Source of the DNA: Yersinia ruckeri ATCC 29473
GTDB lineage: Bacteria > Pseudomonadota > Gammaproteobacteria > Enterobacterales > Enterobacteriaceae
Direction: 5' to 3'
NCBI RefSeq assembly: GCF_000754815.1
Contig: NZ_KN150747.1
Span: 2,762,896 to 2,826,895, forward strand
Length of the DNA: 64,000 bases
Shown here one piece after another: positions 30,399 through 42,831 of this stretch. The notes beneath the pieces were generated by a model. It was not told the origin of the DNA, ran no database searches, and saw nothing but the letters and a program-made list of their open reading frames with translations. A program made the position numbers and the translations under genes. The stretch's first letter is position 1; every line of letters begins with the position of its first letter.

Positions 30399-30800
30399 AA
30401 CTAATCCCTAATTTTTATAATGCAGGTTGGCAAAGAATTATTCCATGTATTATGCCAACATAAGAACAAAATAAAAACACCCTATTCACATTTAAAATTT
30501 TGATAATAAAAATAAATAACAACCAACTGATTTATATATGTAAATTCTTTCATTCTTGAAAAATGATCCATCATTTATATTTTACACAGAAATTAATCCT
30601 CATTCTGGTTAATAATAAAAGGAATCATTCTTATTGTTAATTTGGCGGAAAATAAATGTGAATCATTCGTGTTTATTGTTTTATTTTCTCTTCTTGAGAT
30701 CAGACGCTCACGCTCACTGCACGCCACAGTACTTGCCATTGTTGCCACTCTGCATTACCTTCAGCGCTGACTTATCGTAGCGTGGTAAAAGGAGAAAATA
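30399..30800. other. ftnA-holE divergent control region
   Basis: 400 bp AT-rich intergenic region between divergent genes. It carries the ribosome site of holE (AAAAGGAGAAAATA) and AT-rich tracts near ftnA. No further gene was seen; a minus-strand frame at 30714-30941 is a shadow of holE. Confidence 0.45.
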
Positions 30801-31031
30801 ATGGGATACAATTTGGCTGAGCGCTCTCAAGAGGAGATGGATAAAATCAACGTTGATTTGGCTGCATCCAGTGTCGCGTTCAAAGAACGCTACAATATGC
30901 CAGTGATCCCCGAGCTGGTTGCCCGTGAACAACCCGAGCACCTACGAGACTACTTTTTACAGCGTCTGAACCACTATCGCAGTGAGTCGGCTAAATTATC
31001 CCGTTTGCCTTATGAACCTAAGGTAAAATAA
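30801..31031 (+). CDS. holE: DNA polymerase III theta subunit HolE
   Basis: 76-residue accessory subunit that binds and stabilises the epsilon proofreading subunit in the polymerase III core. It has the E. coli length, with shared segments [41 protein letters not shown] and [14 protein letters not shown] lies 7 nt before the ATG. The position next to the yobA and exoX genes follows E. coli. Confidence 0.95.
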   Translation: MGYNLAERSQEEMDKINVDLAASSVAFKERYNMPVIPELVAREQPEHLRDYFLQRLNHYRSESAKLSRLPYEPKVK

Positions 31032-31153
31032 AGCAGAAATTCGCTTTATTATTTTTCACGGCCTATAGGCTCAAGGCAATCAGGATTCGGTTATGGCAAC
31101 AATAACTCCGCATCCTAGTGAGGACGTGCAGAAATAAAGGTGTATCCGGCGCT

Positions 31154-32486
<1,333 letters not shown>

Positions 32487-32600
32487 ATGAGTAAGGGAAT
32501 GGACAGCAAAAAGAACGCGAAGAAAAAACCACTGAAAACTCCGGCCGAGAAAAAGGCAGAGAAACGCGCGAAGAAATCCTCTTCGTCTAGCGCAGAGTAA
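32487..32600 (+). CDS. Lys-rich micro-protein (37 aa)
   Basis: A 37-codon frame with an AGAGG ribosome site 8 nt upstream and a clean terminator 21 bp after the stop, so it looks like a complete gene. The product is almost entirely Lys, Ala, Ser and Glu (NAKKKPLKTPAEKKAEKRAKK), predicted charged and disordered or helical, possibly nucleic-acid binding. I do not recognise a named family. Confidence 0.6.
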   Translation: MSKGMDSKKNAKKKPLKTPAEKKAEKRAKKSSSSSAE

Positions 32601-32620
32601 CGGTTTTTTACTTGGTTACA

Positions 32621-32642
32621 TTAACCCGCTCAGGCGGGTTAA
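32621..32642 (+). terminator. Terminator-like palindrome after the Lys-rich micro-gene
   Basis: Perfect TTAACCCGC-tcag-GCGGGTTAA dyad, 21 bp beyond the stop at 32600. The T run is weak, and AATGAGAAGG follows. Confidence 0.7.
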
Positions 32643-32970
32643 TGAGAAGGTCACCCACCCTGTGAGCCATAAGCTGACAGGGTTTTCTTTTGCCGGGCAT
32701 CATACAAAACCTGACGCTGATCGGTATCGATCTCTTGACGAGCATTCATTGCATACTCATTGCCAGAGAAAGTACCTCAATCCATTATTACGCCAGAAGT
32801 TCTCCCAAATTCAACCCACCCAGTTTTTTGCCCGCTGACAACCTCACATTATCGTGATGAAGTCCTTGTACCACCGAAGCAGAGTGATTGTCAGCCTAAC
32901 AGCGGTCATTGGCAGGGACAACGCTGTCTATTATGATGCTTGGCAAACTGAGCCAACATCCGGAGTAAAA
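32643..32970. other. exoX upstream region
   Basis: About 330 bp with no separate gene. The exoX frame is open from 32854, but that part has no similarity to ExoX and is considered untranslated. Confidence 0.45.
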
Positions 32971-33633
32971 ATGAATTTTCGTGTGATTGATACTGAGACC
33001 TGCGGGTTGGATGGCGGTATCGTCGAAATTGCATCACTGGATTTTATTGATGGAGAAATCACTAATCCGATGAGCGACCTGGTTAGCCCAGATCGACCAA
33101 TTAGCATTGAAGCCATGGCTATTCACCATATTACCGAAGAAATGGTCGAGGGAAAGCCACGCATTGCCGTAGCCGTTGGCAAATATCAGGGCAGTCCGTA
33201 TTACGTTGCACACAACGCTCCGTTTGATCGCGGTGTGTTGCCAGAAATGGGTGGTGAGTGGATTTGCACTTACAAACTGGCGCGGGCGCTGTATCCAGAT
33301 ATTAAATACAGTAACCAGTATTTGCGCTATGCATTGCGTCTGGATGTTACGCCGCCGGCAGATTTGTACCCTCACCGCGCACTTTATGATTGCTATATCA
33401 CCGCGGCATTATTCCAGCGGATTATGCGTGATTCTGGCTGGAGCGCGGAGAAAATGGTCGAACTGACTCAAGCCCCATTGTTGTTAAGAACGTTAGAATT
33501 TGGCAAATATCGTGGGAAAAATATTGAACAGATAGCCCGACAGGATCCGGACTATCTGCGCTGGATGTTGAAATCGGTGAAAGATCTGACGCCAGATATG
33601 CGCCATACCTTGACGCATTATCTGGAATCCTGA
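32971..33633 (+). CDS. exoX: Exodeoxyribonuclease X
   Basis: DnaQ-superfamily 3'-5' DNA exonuclease with roles in mismatch repair and UV repair. From Met 32971 (GGAG 5 nt upstream) it is 220 aa, equal to E. coli ExoX. Exo I DTETCGLDGGIVEIAS, Exo II YYVAHNAPFDRGVLPEM and Exo III HRALYDCYITAALF supply the metal ligands. The C-terminal FGKYRGKNIEQIARQDPDYLRWML is the DUF3820-type extension. It is convergent with ptrB, 5 bp apart. Confidence 0.94.
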   Translation: MNFRVIDTETCGLDGGIVEIASLDFIDGEITNPMSDLVSPDRPISIEAMAIHHITEEMVEGKPRIAVAVGKYQGSPYYVAHNAPFDRGVLPEMGGEWICTYKLARALYPDIKYSNQYLRYALRLDVTPPADLYPHRALYDCYITAALFQRIMRDSGWSAEKMVELTQAPLLLRTLEFGKYRGKNIEQIARQDPDYLRWMLKSVKDLTPDMRHTLTHYLES

Positions 33634-33638
33634 ATTTT

Positions 33639-35669
33639 TCAGACCAGGTCGAGGATAAAAGCATATTCCAACGCAATATCTTCGTAGGCTTTGAAGCGCC
33701 CCGATTTGCCGCCGTGCCCCGCATCCATATCGGTATACAGCAGCAATTGGTTATCATCGGTTTTCATTTCACGCAGTTTGGCAACCCATTTAGCGGGTTC
33801 CCAATATTGTACTTGTGAGTCGTGTAAACCGGTGGTGACCAATAAATGCGGGTAGTCCTGCGCCCGAACCTGATCATAAGGACTGTACTGCTTGATATAG
33901 TCGTAGTAGGCCTTATCATTCGGATTGCCCCACTCTTCGTATTCACCAGTGGTCAAGGGGATCGACTCATCCAGCATGGTGGTAACCACATCCACAAACG
34001 GGACTTGTGCTACCACGCCGGTATACAATTCTGGAGCCTGGTTGATCACCGCCCCCATCAGTAAACCGCCAGCACTGCCGCCCATCGCAAATACCCGCTT
34101 GGCATCGCCATAACCCTGTTCAACCAATGACTTGGTTACATCAATAAAATCATTGAAAGTATTTAGTTTATTGAGCAGTTTACCGTTTTCATACCACTGC
34201 TGCCCCAGCTCACCGCCGCCGCGAATATGCGCCAATGCAAAGACGAAACCGCGATCCAACAAACTCAGGCGGCTGCCGCTGAATGTAGGATCCATGCTGC
34301 TACCGTAGGAACCGTATGCGTAGACCATTAACGGATTGCTACCCGGTTTAAAAAGTTCCCGATGATAAACCACCGAAACTGGCACTTTTACACCATCTGA
34401 AGCGGTAACCCAGAGGCGTTCGCTGCGATAATTTTCTGGGATGAAATTTTTGACTTCCTGCTGTTTCAGCAACACGCGCTCGCCAGTGTCCATATTGACT
34501 TCAAAAAGCGAGGTTGGCGTCGTCATCGAAGAATAGCCATAACGCAGTAGCGCGGTGTCAGGTTCCGGATTGTAGGCCAGCCAAGTCACGTAGGTTGGAT
34601 CGTCGAAAGCGATAGTTTTTTCTTCACCACAATGCCAATGGATCTGCCGCAAATGGGTCAAACCCTGGCTGCGTTCCTCCACCACTAACCAATCACGGAA
34701 TAGGCTAAAATCTTCCAGCATGACTTCGGTGCGCGGTGCAATAAGCATCTGCCACTGTGATTCATCGGCTTGCTCGCTTTGATAAAGACCGAAGTTTTTA
34801 CCGTCTTTATTCGAGCGAATATAGAAATGTTGCTGATAGTGATCCAGTCCGTATTCATGATCCTGACGTCGTGGCATAAACATCTGCGGCACCGCTTCAG
34901 GATTATCGGCATCCAGTAGCAGTATTTCCGATGTGGTGGTGCTGCTCAGGTGAATAAGGATAAAGCGTTCCGACGTTGTTTTTTCCAGCCCAACGTAAAA
35001 AGTGTCGTCCTGCTCCTGATAAATCAGTTCATCCTGCTGTGGACTGCTGCCTACCCGATGGCGATACACTTGGTATGGTAATAGCGTTTTCTCGTGTTTG
35101 CGCACGTAATACAACGTCTTTGAATTATTTGCCCACTCAAAATTACCTGATGTATTACTGATAACCTCATCATGCCAGTGACCATCGCAGAGCTGCTTTA
35201 TCCGAATATCATATTGGCGACGTGACAAGAAATCTTCGGCCACCGCGAGCAACTGGTTATCAGGGCTAACGTCCACGCCACCCAAAGTGTAAAAATCATA
35301 GCCTTCGGCACGCTGATTACCGTCAAGTAAGGTTTCCCATTCATCTTGCACCTGTTGCGGCTGACGAACATAAATGGCGTATTCGTTACCAGGCTCATAG
35401 CGAGTCTGGTAGCGATAACCGTTTCTGACATAGGGAACCGATGCTTCCTGCTGCGGAATTCGGGCAACCATCTCTTCATACAAACTTTCCCGTAATCCTT
35501 GCTGAGGAGCCAATACTGCATCGGTATAAGCATTTTCCGCAGTCAGATAGCTTAATACGTCGGGATTGGTTCGCTCATCATCGCGTAGCCAGTAATAATC
35601 ATCCACACGGGTATCACCGTGTGTTGTTATAGAATATGGGTGTTTGGTTGCTTTTGGCGCTGTGATCAT
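33639..35669 (-). CDS. ptrB: Oligopeptidase B (protease II)
   Basis: S9A-family serine oligopeptidase cleaving after Lys/Arg in short peptides; cytoplasmic. It has 676 aa (E. coli 686). An N-terminal beta-propeller (about 70-400) precedes the alpha/beta-hydrolase domain. The nucleophile lies in [12 protein letters not shown], Asp in [17 protein letters not shown] and His in [13 protein letters not shown]. The [15 protein letters not shown] loop is characteristic. It is monocistronic and convergent with exoX. Confidence 0.95.
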   Translation of the reverse strand: MITAPKATKHPYSITTHGDTRVDDYYWLRDDERTNPDVLSYLTAENAYTDAVLAPQQGLRESLYEEMVARIPQQEASVPYVRNGYRYQTRYEPGNEYAIYVRQPQQVQDEWETLLDGNQRAEGYDFYTLGGVDVSPDNQLLAVAEDFLSRRQYDIRIKQLCDGHWHDEVISNTSGNFEWANNSKTLYYVRKHEKTLLPYQVYRHRVGSSPQQDELIYQEQDDTFYVGLEKTTSERFILIHLSSTTTSEILLLDADNPEAVPQMFMPRRQDHEYGLDHYQQHFYIRSNKDGKNFGLYQSEQADESQWQMLIAPRTEVMLEDFSLFRDWLVVEERSQGLTHLRQIHWHCGEEKTIAFDDPTYVTWLAYNPEPDTALLRYGYSSMTTPTSLFEVNMDTGERVLLKQQEVKNFIPENYRSERLWVTASDGVKVPVSVVYHRELFKPGSNPLMVYAYGSYGSSMDPTFSGSRLSLLDRGFVFALAHIRGGGELGQQWYENGKLLNKLNTFNDFIDVTKSLVEQGYGDAKRVFAMGGSAGGLLMGAVINQAPELYTGVVAQVPFVDVVTTMLDESIPLTTGEYEEWGNPNDKAYYDYIKQYSPYDQVRAQDYPHLLVTTGLHDSQVQYWEPAKWVAKLREMKTDDNQLLLYTDMDAGHGGKSGRFKAYEDIALEYAFILDLV

Positions 35670-35977
35670 GGGTGAGTTGTCCGCATCAATTTATTATGAT
35701 CAGAGTGACACGATTACTGACTGCTGCCAAGCGCAGTTGATAGTTTTTCATATCATTAAAACAACCAATAACCAAATGATTAATAAGGATTATAGCGAAT
35801 AACAGACTGAAAAATGCAGATAAGGTAGCAGTGAGGAATATCGCAAAGAAAGGGACAATCGTTAGCGGGAAATAATCAGTGCAGAACGCCATCGGTCTGA
35901 CGCTCTGCACTATCAGCCAAAATAGAACCTATTGGGTAGATTCTATCGTGACTACTGCCCGGCGATACGCCGTTGCA
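35670..35977. other. ptrB-yebF gap
   Basis: 308 bp holding the ptrB promoter region. A 3' hairpin for yebF near 35880-35910 (GCAGAACGCC...CAGACGCTCTGC) is weakly supported. No gene was seen. Confidence 0.4.
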
Positions 35978-36343
35978 TTACTGCGGCTGGCTGTAGCTGA
36001 TAGTGCCTTCAACGCAGTTCAGCATGACGTCATAATTTTTGCTGGCTTTGGTGCCACGTACCGTTAAAGGCACTTCCCAGATATCATCCTTACCCATGAT
36101 ATCATCTGGGCTAACCCACACGACCGGTGCGTCAGTACCTAATATCTTCTTGTCATTATCCCAGCGTACAATACGGTTTTGCAGAAAGTCACGTTTAACC
36201 TGAGCGGCAACCTGCGCAGAATTTAAGCCCACGCAAGCCGGTAGTTTTGCCATCCGTTGCTGCGGCTCCTGAGTTTGTGCCGATACGGACATACTGCCAA
36301 GCATGACAACCATTGCAGACAAGGTGAATAGCGTTTTTTTCAT
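35978..36343 (-). CDS. yebF: Secreted protein YebF
   Basis: 121 residues with a Sec signal (LFTLSAMVVMLGSMSVSA). E. coli YebF reaches the medium through outer-membrane porins. Shared segments are FLQNRIVRWDNDKKI, VVWVSPDDIMGKDDIWEVPLTVRGTKAS and two Cys (LPACVGL, MLNCVEG) that form the family disulfide. The fold is related to the colicin M immunity protein. Natural role unknown. Confidence 0.92.
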   Translation of the reverse strand: MKKTLFTLSAMVVMLGSMSVSAQTQEPQQRMAKLPACVGLNSAQVAAQVKRDFLQNRIVRWDNDKKILGTDAPVVWVSPDDIMGKDDIWEVPLTVRGTKASKNYDVMLNCVEGTISYSQPQ

Positions 36344-36426
36344 TGCTCCTCCAATCGTTATTATGTCTATTCGGCGGAAGCAGCAAGGATCGGGGGGTAG
36401 GTTACAGAGAGAATTCCATTACAGAA

Positions 36427-36735
36427 CTAACACTGTGTAAATTCGATCGCGTAAAACTGCTCCAGGCCCGGATAGATCTCCTTTATGACTTTCTTCAATT
36501 CTTCCAGCGACATATTTTCCTGCTGCGCATGGCGTTCTGTCAGAGCATCCAACGTCACTGGCGTTACGGACTTAACGACGATATTGCAGAAAAATACGCC
36601 ATCTTCGTTGCGACATACCCGTAAAATTTCACCAGGCTTAAAATCGGATTCACTGCTATCGCGAAGAGTAATTGTTTTGCGATTAGCCAGAATATCCGCT
36701 TCAAAACGGCTGAAGAAAGTCATTTCACGATTCAT
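36427..36735 (-). CDS. yqfB: N4-acetylcytidine amidohydrolase YqfB
   Basis: 102-residue ASCH-domain enzyme that hydrolyses N4-acetylcytidine to cytidine and acetate. It closely matches E. coli YqfB (103 aa): [45 protein letters not shown] and [26 protein letters not shown]. The catalytic Lys/Thr/Glu set lies in RKTITLRD and the C-terminal part. Its position between yebF and yebG differs from E. coli. Confidence 0.92.
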   Translation of the reverse strand: MNREMTFFSRFEADILANRKTITLRDSSESDFKPGEILRVCRNEDGVFFCNIVVKSVTPVTLDALTERHAQQENMSLEELKKVIKEIYPGLEQFYAIEFTQC

Positions 36736-36775
36736 TCTAGATCCTTTTTTCCCATTCTGCCGGGAGCTTAACCCA

Positions 36776-37099
36776 TTAAGCTGCTTGAGTTTGTTCAGTA
36801 TTCTGATTTTTCTCGGCGGTTTCTGCTTTTTCCACCTTGTTTTTTACCCGTGGCTCGGTTGAAACCGTCGGATTGACTCCGCGCAAAATCTGCCCCAAAG
36901 CATCTTTATGCTCAGCCAGATAGAAGCTTAGGGCTTCGCGCTGTTCTTCTTCCATCGACAGAGGAGACTGTGCTAGCCATTCAGCCAAATTGTCGGCCAA
37001 ATCCAACATCTTGTCGTATGCATCGGCTTCTTTTTTGGTTGTGAACGTCATTTTTTCCTCACCCTGTCGTACCACTACGAATTTTATTTCAACGGCCAT
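36776..37099 (-). CDS. yebG: SOS-induced protein YebG
   Basis: 107-residue protein of unknown molecular function, induced by DNA damage in E. coli. The conserved N-terminal part is [38 protein letters not shown]; a Lys/Glu/Thr-rich tail (about 80-107) varies between species. A LexA box lies 18 bp upstream of the start codon, so SOS control is kept. Confidence 0.94.
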   Translation of the reverse strand: MAVEIKFVVVRQGEEKMTFTTKKEADAYDKMLDLADNLAEWLAQSPLSMEEEQREALSFYLAEHKDALGQILRGVNPTVSTEPRVKNKVEKAETAEKNQNTEQTQAA

Positions 37100-37117
37100 T
37101 TATCAGCATCCTTTTCA

Positions 37118-37133
37118 CTGTGTTTGTATACAG
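37118..37133 (-). promoter_or_regulatory. LexA box (SOS box) of yebG
   Basis: CTGTGTTTGTATACAG fits the CTGT-N8-ACAG consensus exactly, flanked by TA-rich DNA, between yebG and dbpA and nearest to the yebG start. Confidence 0.9.
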
Positions 37134-37251
37134 TATAAAGTGATTTGACGGGATGATGCAACCGACATCATCCCGTGAAGCTATTTTTGCCGTTTTAGCG
37201 CAAGACATTCAGCCTTTCACTTCATCCGTTTATCACTTCATCCGTTTATTA

Positions 37252-38634
37252 CTACTTCAGCAAACGCGCCTTGCAGTTTTTGCCTTTGATTTTACCCTGC
37301 TGCAACTGCTGAATAGCGCGTTTGGCGCTGGCTTTACGGATCGCTACGTAGGCATGTACCGGGAACATATCAATTTTCCCGACGTCGGCAGCAGTTAAGC
37401 CCGCATCACCGGTTAACGCACCGAGGATGTCCCCTGGACGAATTTTGGCTTTTCGGCCACCATCAATACAGAGCGTTACCATTTCCGGCTCCAATATCGC
37501 ATTGGTGCTGCGGCTCACCTGCTCTGCCGGTGTCCATTTCACTTTGATTTGCAGGTAATCTTCGATGGCATGAGCACGGCCCATTTCTGATGGCGTACAC
37601 AGGCTAACGGCCAGACCGCTCATTCCCGCACGGCCAGTTCGGCCAATACGGTGAACATGCACTTCTGGATCGAAAGCCAGCTCGAAGTTGACCACCAGTT
37701 CCAAATCTTTGATGTCCAAACCGCGCGCAGCAACATCGGTCGCCACCAACACCCGGCAACTACGGTTGGAAAAGCGCACCAGAACCTGATCCCGATCTCG
37801 CTGTTCCAAATCACCGTGCAACGCTAACACGCTGATACCTCGGGATTCCAACGTATCATAAACGCTTTGACAATCTTTTTTGGTATTACAGAACACCACG
37901 CAGGACGCTGGCTGATAATGGCTAAGAACAGAAATTAACAGCGGCAGACGTTTTTCGCGTGTAGTTTCGAAAAATACCTGCTGAATGGCGGGATCTTCCC
38001 CTTCACTTTCCACTTCCACATTCAGCGGTTCGCGCTGAACCTTGGCACTGATTCGCTCAATGCCGGCCGGATAAGTGGCGGAGAACAATAAAGTTTGACG
38101 CTGCGGTGGCGTATAGCTGATGACGTCGTTGATGGCATCAGTAAAGCCCATATCCAGCATACGGTCAGCTTCATCCAATACCAACACTTTCAAATCGTCC
38201 AGCACCAACGTGCGTTTACGCAGATGTTCCTGAATACGCCCCGGCGTTCCTACGACAATGTGGGGTGCATGAACCAATGAATCCAGCTGGTGGCCCATCG
38301 GCTGGCCACCACACAAGGTGAGGATTTTGATATTTTGGGTGAAACGAGCCAGACGACGCAGTTCTTTGCTGACTTGGTCGGCCAATTCGCGAGTCGGACA
38401 CAGCACCAAAGCCTGGGTGACAAATTCGCCCACGGCGATTTTATCCAACAGACCAATGCCGAATGCAGCCGTTTTACCACTGCCGGTTTTGGCTTTTGCC
38501 CGAACATCCTGCCCCTTGAGGATCGCCGGTAATGCGGCGGCCTGTACTGGAGTCATTTCGGTATAACCAAGTTCATTAAGGTTTGACAACTGCTCTGCAG
38601 GCAGCGCTAGGGAAGAAAAGGACGTTGTGCTCAC
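37252..38634 (-). CDS. dbpA: ATP-dependent RNA helicase DbpA
   Basis: DEAD-box helicase acting in 50S subunit assembly; it is activated by hairpin 92 of 23S rRNA. It has 460 aa (E. coli 457). Motifs: Q motif (MTPVQAAALPAIL), I AKTGSGKT, II DEADRMLDMGF, III SATYP, V ATDVAARGLDIKD and VI HRIGRTGRAG. The DbpA-specific RNA-binding domain follows (about 385-460, MVTLCIDGGRKAKIRPGDILGALTG). It is monocistronic. Confidence 0.95.
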   Translation of the reverse strand: MSTTSFSSLALPAEQLSNLNELGYTEMTPVQAAALPAILKGQDVRAKAKTGSGKTAAFGIGLLDKIAVGEFVTQALVLCPTRELADQVSKELRRLARFTQNIKILTLCGGQPMGHQLDSLVHAPHIVVGTPGRIQEHLRKRTLVLDDLKVLVLDEADRMLDMGFTDAINDVISYTPPQRQTLLFSATYPAGIERISAKVQREPLNVEVESEGEDPAIQQVFFETTREKRLPLLISVLSHYQPASCVVFCNTKKDCQSVYDTLESRGISVLALHGDLEQRDRDQVLVRFSNRSCRVLVATDVAARGLDIKDLELVVNFELAFDPEVHVHRIGRTGRAGMSGLAVSLCTPSEMGRAHAIEDYLQIKVKWTPAEQVSRSTNAILEPEMVTLCIDGGRKAKIRPGDILGALTGDAGLTAADVGKIDMFPVHAYVAIRKASAKRAIQQLQQGKIKGKNCKARLLK

Positions 38635-38894
38635 GGCGGTAACTCTTATATAGCGGAATGGATTGAAAGCGGTGACCTGAAGGCCAAGGCAATATTTGTC
38701 GCAATAATAGCAGAGATACCATTTTTTCTTGAGTTAAAGCGTAAAAAAGCGCGGGAAAACCTGAGTTGTCACCCGATCCTTCACCACACACCCGTATTTC
38801 CTCATATTATGCGGCACCTTATTCTCCTTTTTCTGCTGATGATTATGTCGATTTTATCTACAAATAAACCGCTATTTTAGTAGAATAACTGCCT

Positions 38895-38910
38895 ACGCAA
38901 TCGTTTTCGT
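38895..38910 (+). promoter_or_regulatory. PurR operator of purT
   Basis: ACGCAATCGTTTTCGT matches the PurR consensus ANGCAANCGNTTNCNT at every defined position, 57 bp before the purT start. purT is a known member of the PurR regulon in E. coli. Confidence 0.88.
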
Positions 38911-38967
38911 ATATACTGCGGCGGTTTTTATCATAAGACTTCCTCTTGCTGATGTAGGTACCGAATT

Positions 38968-40149
38968 ATGTTGATCATTGGAACCGCCTTGCGCCCTGGC
39001 GCAACCCGCGTAATGCTGCTTGGATCGGGTGAACTGGGCAAAGAAGTGGCGATTGAATGCCAGCGCCTCGGGCTGGAAGTGATCGCAGTAGATCGCTACG
39101 CTGATGCACCAGCCATGCACGTTGCCCACCGTAGCCATGTGATCAATATGCTGGATGGTGCAGCTCTCCGGCAGGTGGTCGAGAAGGAAAAACCTCACTA
39201 TATCGTGCCAGAAATTGAAGCTATCGCCACTGATATGCTGGTAGAACTGGAGAGAATGGGTCAGAAAGTGGTGCCTTGTGCTGAAGCCACCCGTCTGACC
39301 ATGAATCGTGAAGGTATCCGCCGTCTGGCGGCCGAAACGCTCAAATTACCGACTTCCCATTACCGCTTTGCCGATAGCGAAGACTCTTTCCATGCCGCCA
39401 TAACCGAAATCGGTTACCCGTGTATTGTTAAGCCGGTAATGAGCTCCTCCGGCAAAGGACAGAGTCTGATCCGCGCTGAAGAACAACAGCAAAGCGCCTG
39501 GGATTATGCTCAACAAGGTGGACGCGCTGGTGGGGGGCGAGTGATCGTTGAAGAGGTGGTCAATTTCGACTTTGAAATAACTCTGCTAACCATTAGTGCC
39601 GTTGACGGTATTCATTTTTGTGCACCAATCGGTCATCGTCAGGAAGATGGCGATTACCGTGAATCTTGGCAGCCACAGCAGATGAGCGCGCTGGCATTAC
39701 AGCGGGCACAGGCGATTGGCACCAAAGTGGTGCAAGCATTGGGCGGCTACGGTCTGTTCGGCGTCGAGTTGTTTGTCTGCGGTGATGAGGTGATTTTCAG
39801 TGAGGTCTCACCACGCCCACACGACACCGGCATGGTTACGCTGATTTCCCAGAATCTGTCGGAGTTTGCTCTGCATGTCCGCGCATTCCTCGGTATGCCG
39901 ATTGGCGCTATTCGCCAGTATGCCCCCGCAGCCTCAGCGGTGATCTTGCCAGAACTGACCAGCCAGAATGTGGCTTATCAGGGTGTGGAAAAAGCGCTAA
40001 TCGGTGATGTGGATATTCGCCTGTTTGGTAAACCGGAAATTAACGGGAAACGTCGGATGGGCGTAGCGCTGGCGGTTGCCGATACCGTTGAGCAAGCGGT
40101 AGCAGTAGCAAAACGTGCAGCCGGTGAAATTAACGTAATTAATCAGTGA
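38968..40149 (+). CDS. purT: Formate-dependent GAR transformylase PurT
   Basis: ATP-grasp enzyme that makes formyl-GAR from GAR, formate and ATP, an alternative to PurN in purine synthesis. It has 393 aa (E. coli 392) with very high similarity. [26 protein letters not shown] starts the pre-ATP-grasp domain. The ATP-binding [14 protein letters not shown] loop and the metal ligands in [27 protein letters not shown] follow. Control by PurR is indicated by the operator upstream. Confidence 0.96.
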   Translation: MLIIGTALRPGATRVMLLGSGELGKEVAIECQRLGLEVIAVDRYADAPAMHVAHRSHVINMLDGAALRQVVEKEKPHYIVPEIEAIATDMLVELERMGQKVVPCAEATRLTMNREGIRRLAAETLKLPTSHYRFADSEDSFHAAITEIGYPCIVKPVMSSSGKGQSLIRAEEQQQSAWDYAQQGGRAGGGRVIVEEVVNFDFEITLLTISAVDGIHFCAPIGHRQEDGDYRESWQPQQMSALALQRAQAIGTKVVQALGGYGLFGVELFVCGDEVIFSEVSPRPHDTGMVTLISQNLSEFALHVRAFLGMPIGAIRQYAPAASAVILPELTSQNVAYQGVEKALIGDVDIRLFGKPEINGKRRMGVALAVADTVEQAVAVAKRAAGEINVINQ

Positions 40150-40225
40150 GTTGATTCTATTGACGTGAATCATTGGTGAAAGAAAATGGAAGGCTTCGGC
40201 AAAGGCGCCGAAACCTTCTGGATCG

Positions 40226-40483
40226 TTAGCCTTCGTAGTCATCTTCATAGTCGTCAGCGTCTTTTTCATCGTCACGACGATATTCTGGATCATGATGTTC
40301 TTCGAAGTCTTCATCATCAAAGATCGGCATAGCCTGAGGATCATTTTGATGACGTTCGCGAATTTCTGCCGCGACCAAGCCAATGGCTTCACCACTACTC
40401 ATGCCTTCGGACATAAGTTGGTGAATACGTTCAACCGCTTCTTGCTGTTCTTGGTGAGAAAGTGAAGGCATTCCCGCTAGCAT
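40226..40483 (-). CDS. yoaH: UPF0181 protein YoaH
   Basis: 85-residue protein of unknown function. Its first 50 residues match E. coli YoaH (59 aa): [42 protein letters not shown]. The tail is longer and very acidic (about 17 Asp/Glu in the last 30 residues). It is divergent from pabB, the normal arrangement. Confidence 0.9.
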   Translation of the reverse strand: MLAGMPSLSHQEQQEAVERIHQLMSEGMSSGEAIGLVAAEIRERHQNDPQAMPIFDDEDFEEHHDPEYRRDDEKDADDYEDDYEG

Positions 40484-40634
40484 TAATTATCTCCTACGAA
40501 TTAGCCGAACAGTATACCCGTTTCTTTATCCCAGCAGGGAATTCCCTGCCGAAGCGCGCAACTGCCAAAGCCCGCAGAATTTGTGATAATCTTGCGGGTA
40601 GAATCTTTCTCTCGATATTATTTCACGAGTTGTC

Positions 40635-42041
40635 ATGCTGTCAGCCCAAAAAAATACTCATGCCATCTGTGCCAAATCGCCGTTTTGTAAAAGCTTGCCT
40701 TATCAGCCTGATGCTTTATTGCAGTATTTTGCCCCGTTTTCCGCCATGCCGTGGGCGATGCTGCTGCACTCCGGTTTTGCCGAACATTCCCACAATCGCT
40801 TCGATATTCTGGTTGCCGAACCACGCATTAAGTTAATCACCCACGGCCAGCAAACCGAAATCAGTAGCGAGCACGACACGCAATATTCCTCCGCCGATCC
40901 CTTTGCTTTACTACAGCAACAACTGGATTTGTTGGGGCTAAATTGCCCACCCAATAAAAACCTGCCGTTTTTGGGGGGTGCATTAGGGCTATTTGGTTAC
41001 GATCTTGGCCGCCGTATCGAAGTGTTACCCGAATTAGCGCAGCAGGATATTCATCTGCCGGATATGGCCATCGGTTTATATGATTGGGCATTGATTGCTG
41101 ATCATCATTTACAGCAACTGACTTTGATTTGTCACGGCGACATAGAGCAACGTTATCAATGGTTGATACAACAACAATATCCATGCGATAGGATGCCATT
41201 CCACTTGCAAGGCCCATGGCAGGCCAATATGAACCGAAAAGAATACGGCGAGAAATTCCGCCAGATTCAAGATTATCTTCGCAGCGGTGACTGCTATCAG
41301 ATTAATCTAGCTCAGAGATTCAGCGCTAAATATCAAGGCGATGAATGGCAGGCCTTTCTAACGCTTAGCGCCAGTAATTGTGCGCCTTTTTCTGCTTTTA
41401 TTCGTTTGCCGGATCACTGTGTTATCAGCGTGTCTCCCGAACGCTTTGTTTGGCTGGAAAATCAGCAAATTCAGACGCGTCCTATCAAAGGGACACTCCC
41501 GCGCCTGCCCGATACCGCCGCCGATGCCCAGCAGGCGGCACGCTTGGCGTCATCGCCGAAGGATCGCGCTGAGAATCTGATGATTGTAGATTTACTGCGC
41601 AACGATATCGGTCGGGTAGCTAAACCGGGCAGCGTGCGGGTGCCGGAGCTGTTTGTGGTGGAAGCTTTCCCTGCAGTGCATCATCTGGTCAGTACCATTA
41701 CCGCCACTTTGCCAGACTATTGTCCGCCTACTGAGCTGCTTCGCGCCTGTTTTCCCGGTGGTTCTATTACCGGTGCGCCCAAAATCCGCGCAATGCAAAT
41801 TATTGAGCAACTGGAGCCTCATCGCCGCAATGCCTATTGCGGAAACATTGGCTATATTAGTTGCTGTGGCACTATGGATACCAACATTACTATCCGTACC
41901 TTGTTGACGGAGAAGGGTAATATTTACTGTTGGGCTGGAGGAGGTATAGTGGCAGACAGCCAGGAGCAGGCGGAGTATCAGGAAACTTTCGATAAAATTG
42001 CTCGTATTTTGCCGCTGCTAAGGGAGAACGACCTGCCGTGA
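40635..42041 (+). CDS. pabB: Aminodeoxychorismate synthase component I
   Basis: Converts chorismate plus PabA-derived ammonia to 4-amino-4-deoxychorismate for folate synthesis. It has 468 aa (E. coli 453). The chorismate-binding domain contains [13 protein letters not shown], the PIKGTLPR motif with the active-site Lys (PIKGT), [19 protein letters not shown] and [22 protein letters not shown]. The start Met gives an N terminus a little longer than E. coli; a downstream start cannot be excluded. It overlaps nudL by 4 bp (GTGA). Confidence 0.94.
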   Translation: MLSAQKNTHAICAKSPFCKSLPYQPDALLQYFAPFSAMPWAMLLHSGFAEHSHNRFDILVAEPRIKLITHGQQTEISSEHDTQYSSADPFALLQQQLDLLGLNCPPNKNLPFLGGALGLFGYDLGRRIEVLPELAQQDIHLPDMAIGLYDWALIADHHLQQLTLICHGDIEQRYQWLIQQQYPCDRMPFHLQGPWQANMNRKEYGEKFRQIQDYLRSGDCYQINLAQRFSAKYQGDEWQAFLTLSASNCAPFSAFIRLPDHCVISVSPERFVWLENQQIQTRPIKGTLPRLPDTAADAQQAARLASSPKDRAENLMIVDLLRNDIGRVAKPGSVRVPELFVVEAFPAVHHLVSTITATLPDYCPPTELLRACFPGGSITGAPKIRAMQIIEQLEPHRRNAYCGNIGYISCCGTMDTNITIRTLLTEKGNIYCWAGGGIVADSQEQAEYQETFDKIARILPLLRENDLP

Positions 42042-42622
42042 GCGGTTTAACTCTAAATGAATTTATCAGCCGTTTCCAGCTGCAACTGCCGCAACCGGGG
42101 AGTGTATCAACCAGCGCTCACCGTGCAGCGGTGCTAGTGCCGATTATTTGTCGCCCAGAACCGACCCTGCTACTCACCCGCCGTTCGGTACATTTGCGCA
42201 AACATGCCGGACAAGTGGCGTTCCCCGGTGGTAAAGCCGATCGGGAAGATCGTTCGCTGATTGAAACAGCGCTGCGAGAAGCCCAGGAAGAAGTGGCGAT
42301 TCCCTCCGCATCCGTGCGGGTGCTCGGCCAACTTGGCACCCTGGACAGCTCGACGGGATTTCAGGTTACTCCGGTCGTTGGACTCATTCCGGCTGACGTG
42401 CCCTTCCTCGCCAATCAAGATGAAGTGGCTGGATTGTTCGAGATGCCACTTTATGAAGCCTTAAACCTATCACGCTATTATCCGCTGGATATCCACCGTG
42501 GCGATACCCAGCATCGAATCTATCTTTCCTGGTACGAAAGCCAGTTTGTCTGGGGATTGACCGCCGCCATCATTCGCCGCCTGGCGCAGCAAGTCGGCAT
42601 CTCATCCCCCCACATCTCGTGA
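42038..42622 (+). CDS. nudL: Nudix CoA pyrophosphatase NudL
   Basis: 194-residue Nudix hydrolase (E. coli YeaB/NudL, 192 aa) thought to split CoA derivatives. The UPF0035 signature [24 protein letters not shown] is followed by the Nudix box with [12 protein letters not shown] start overlapping the pabB stop shows translational coupling. The pair is conserved in enterobacteria. Confidence 0.92.
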   Translation: MSGLTLNEFISRFQLQLPQPGSVSTSAHRAAVLVPIICRPEPTLLLTRRSVHLRKHAGQVAFPGGKADREDRSLIETALREAQEEVAIPSASVRVLGQLGTLDSSTGFQVTPVVGLIPADVPFLANQDEVAGLFEMPLYEALNLSRYYPLDIHRGDTQHRIYLSWYESQFVWGLTAAIIRRLAQQVGISSPHIS

Positions 42623-42643
42623 TAGCAACCACACCATCACGAG
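42616..42643 (+). terminator. Hairpin at the end of pabB-nudL
   Basis: CTCGTGAT / ATCACGAG stem with a 12-nt loop starting within the last codons of nudL. There is no strong T run. It could be a weak terminator or a 3' stabilising stem. Confidence 0.5.
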
Positions 42644-42831
42644 GTAACCTTCTTATTTACAACATAAATCGCTTCTCAACCTGCTGATTCTCCTATTTCT
42701 ACTCTATGCTCACTGTGTCGCAGTTTTTAAAAAAACTGTAAACATGCCTGTCAGCGTTATGAAATACCTGTAAAATAGCCCACTTCACTATAAACCACTA
42801 ATATATTGGGGTTAATAACCAGTGAAAGAAG

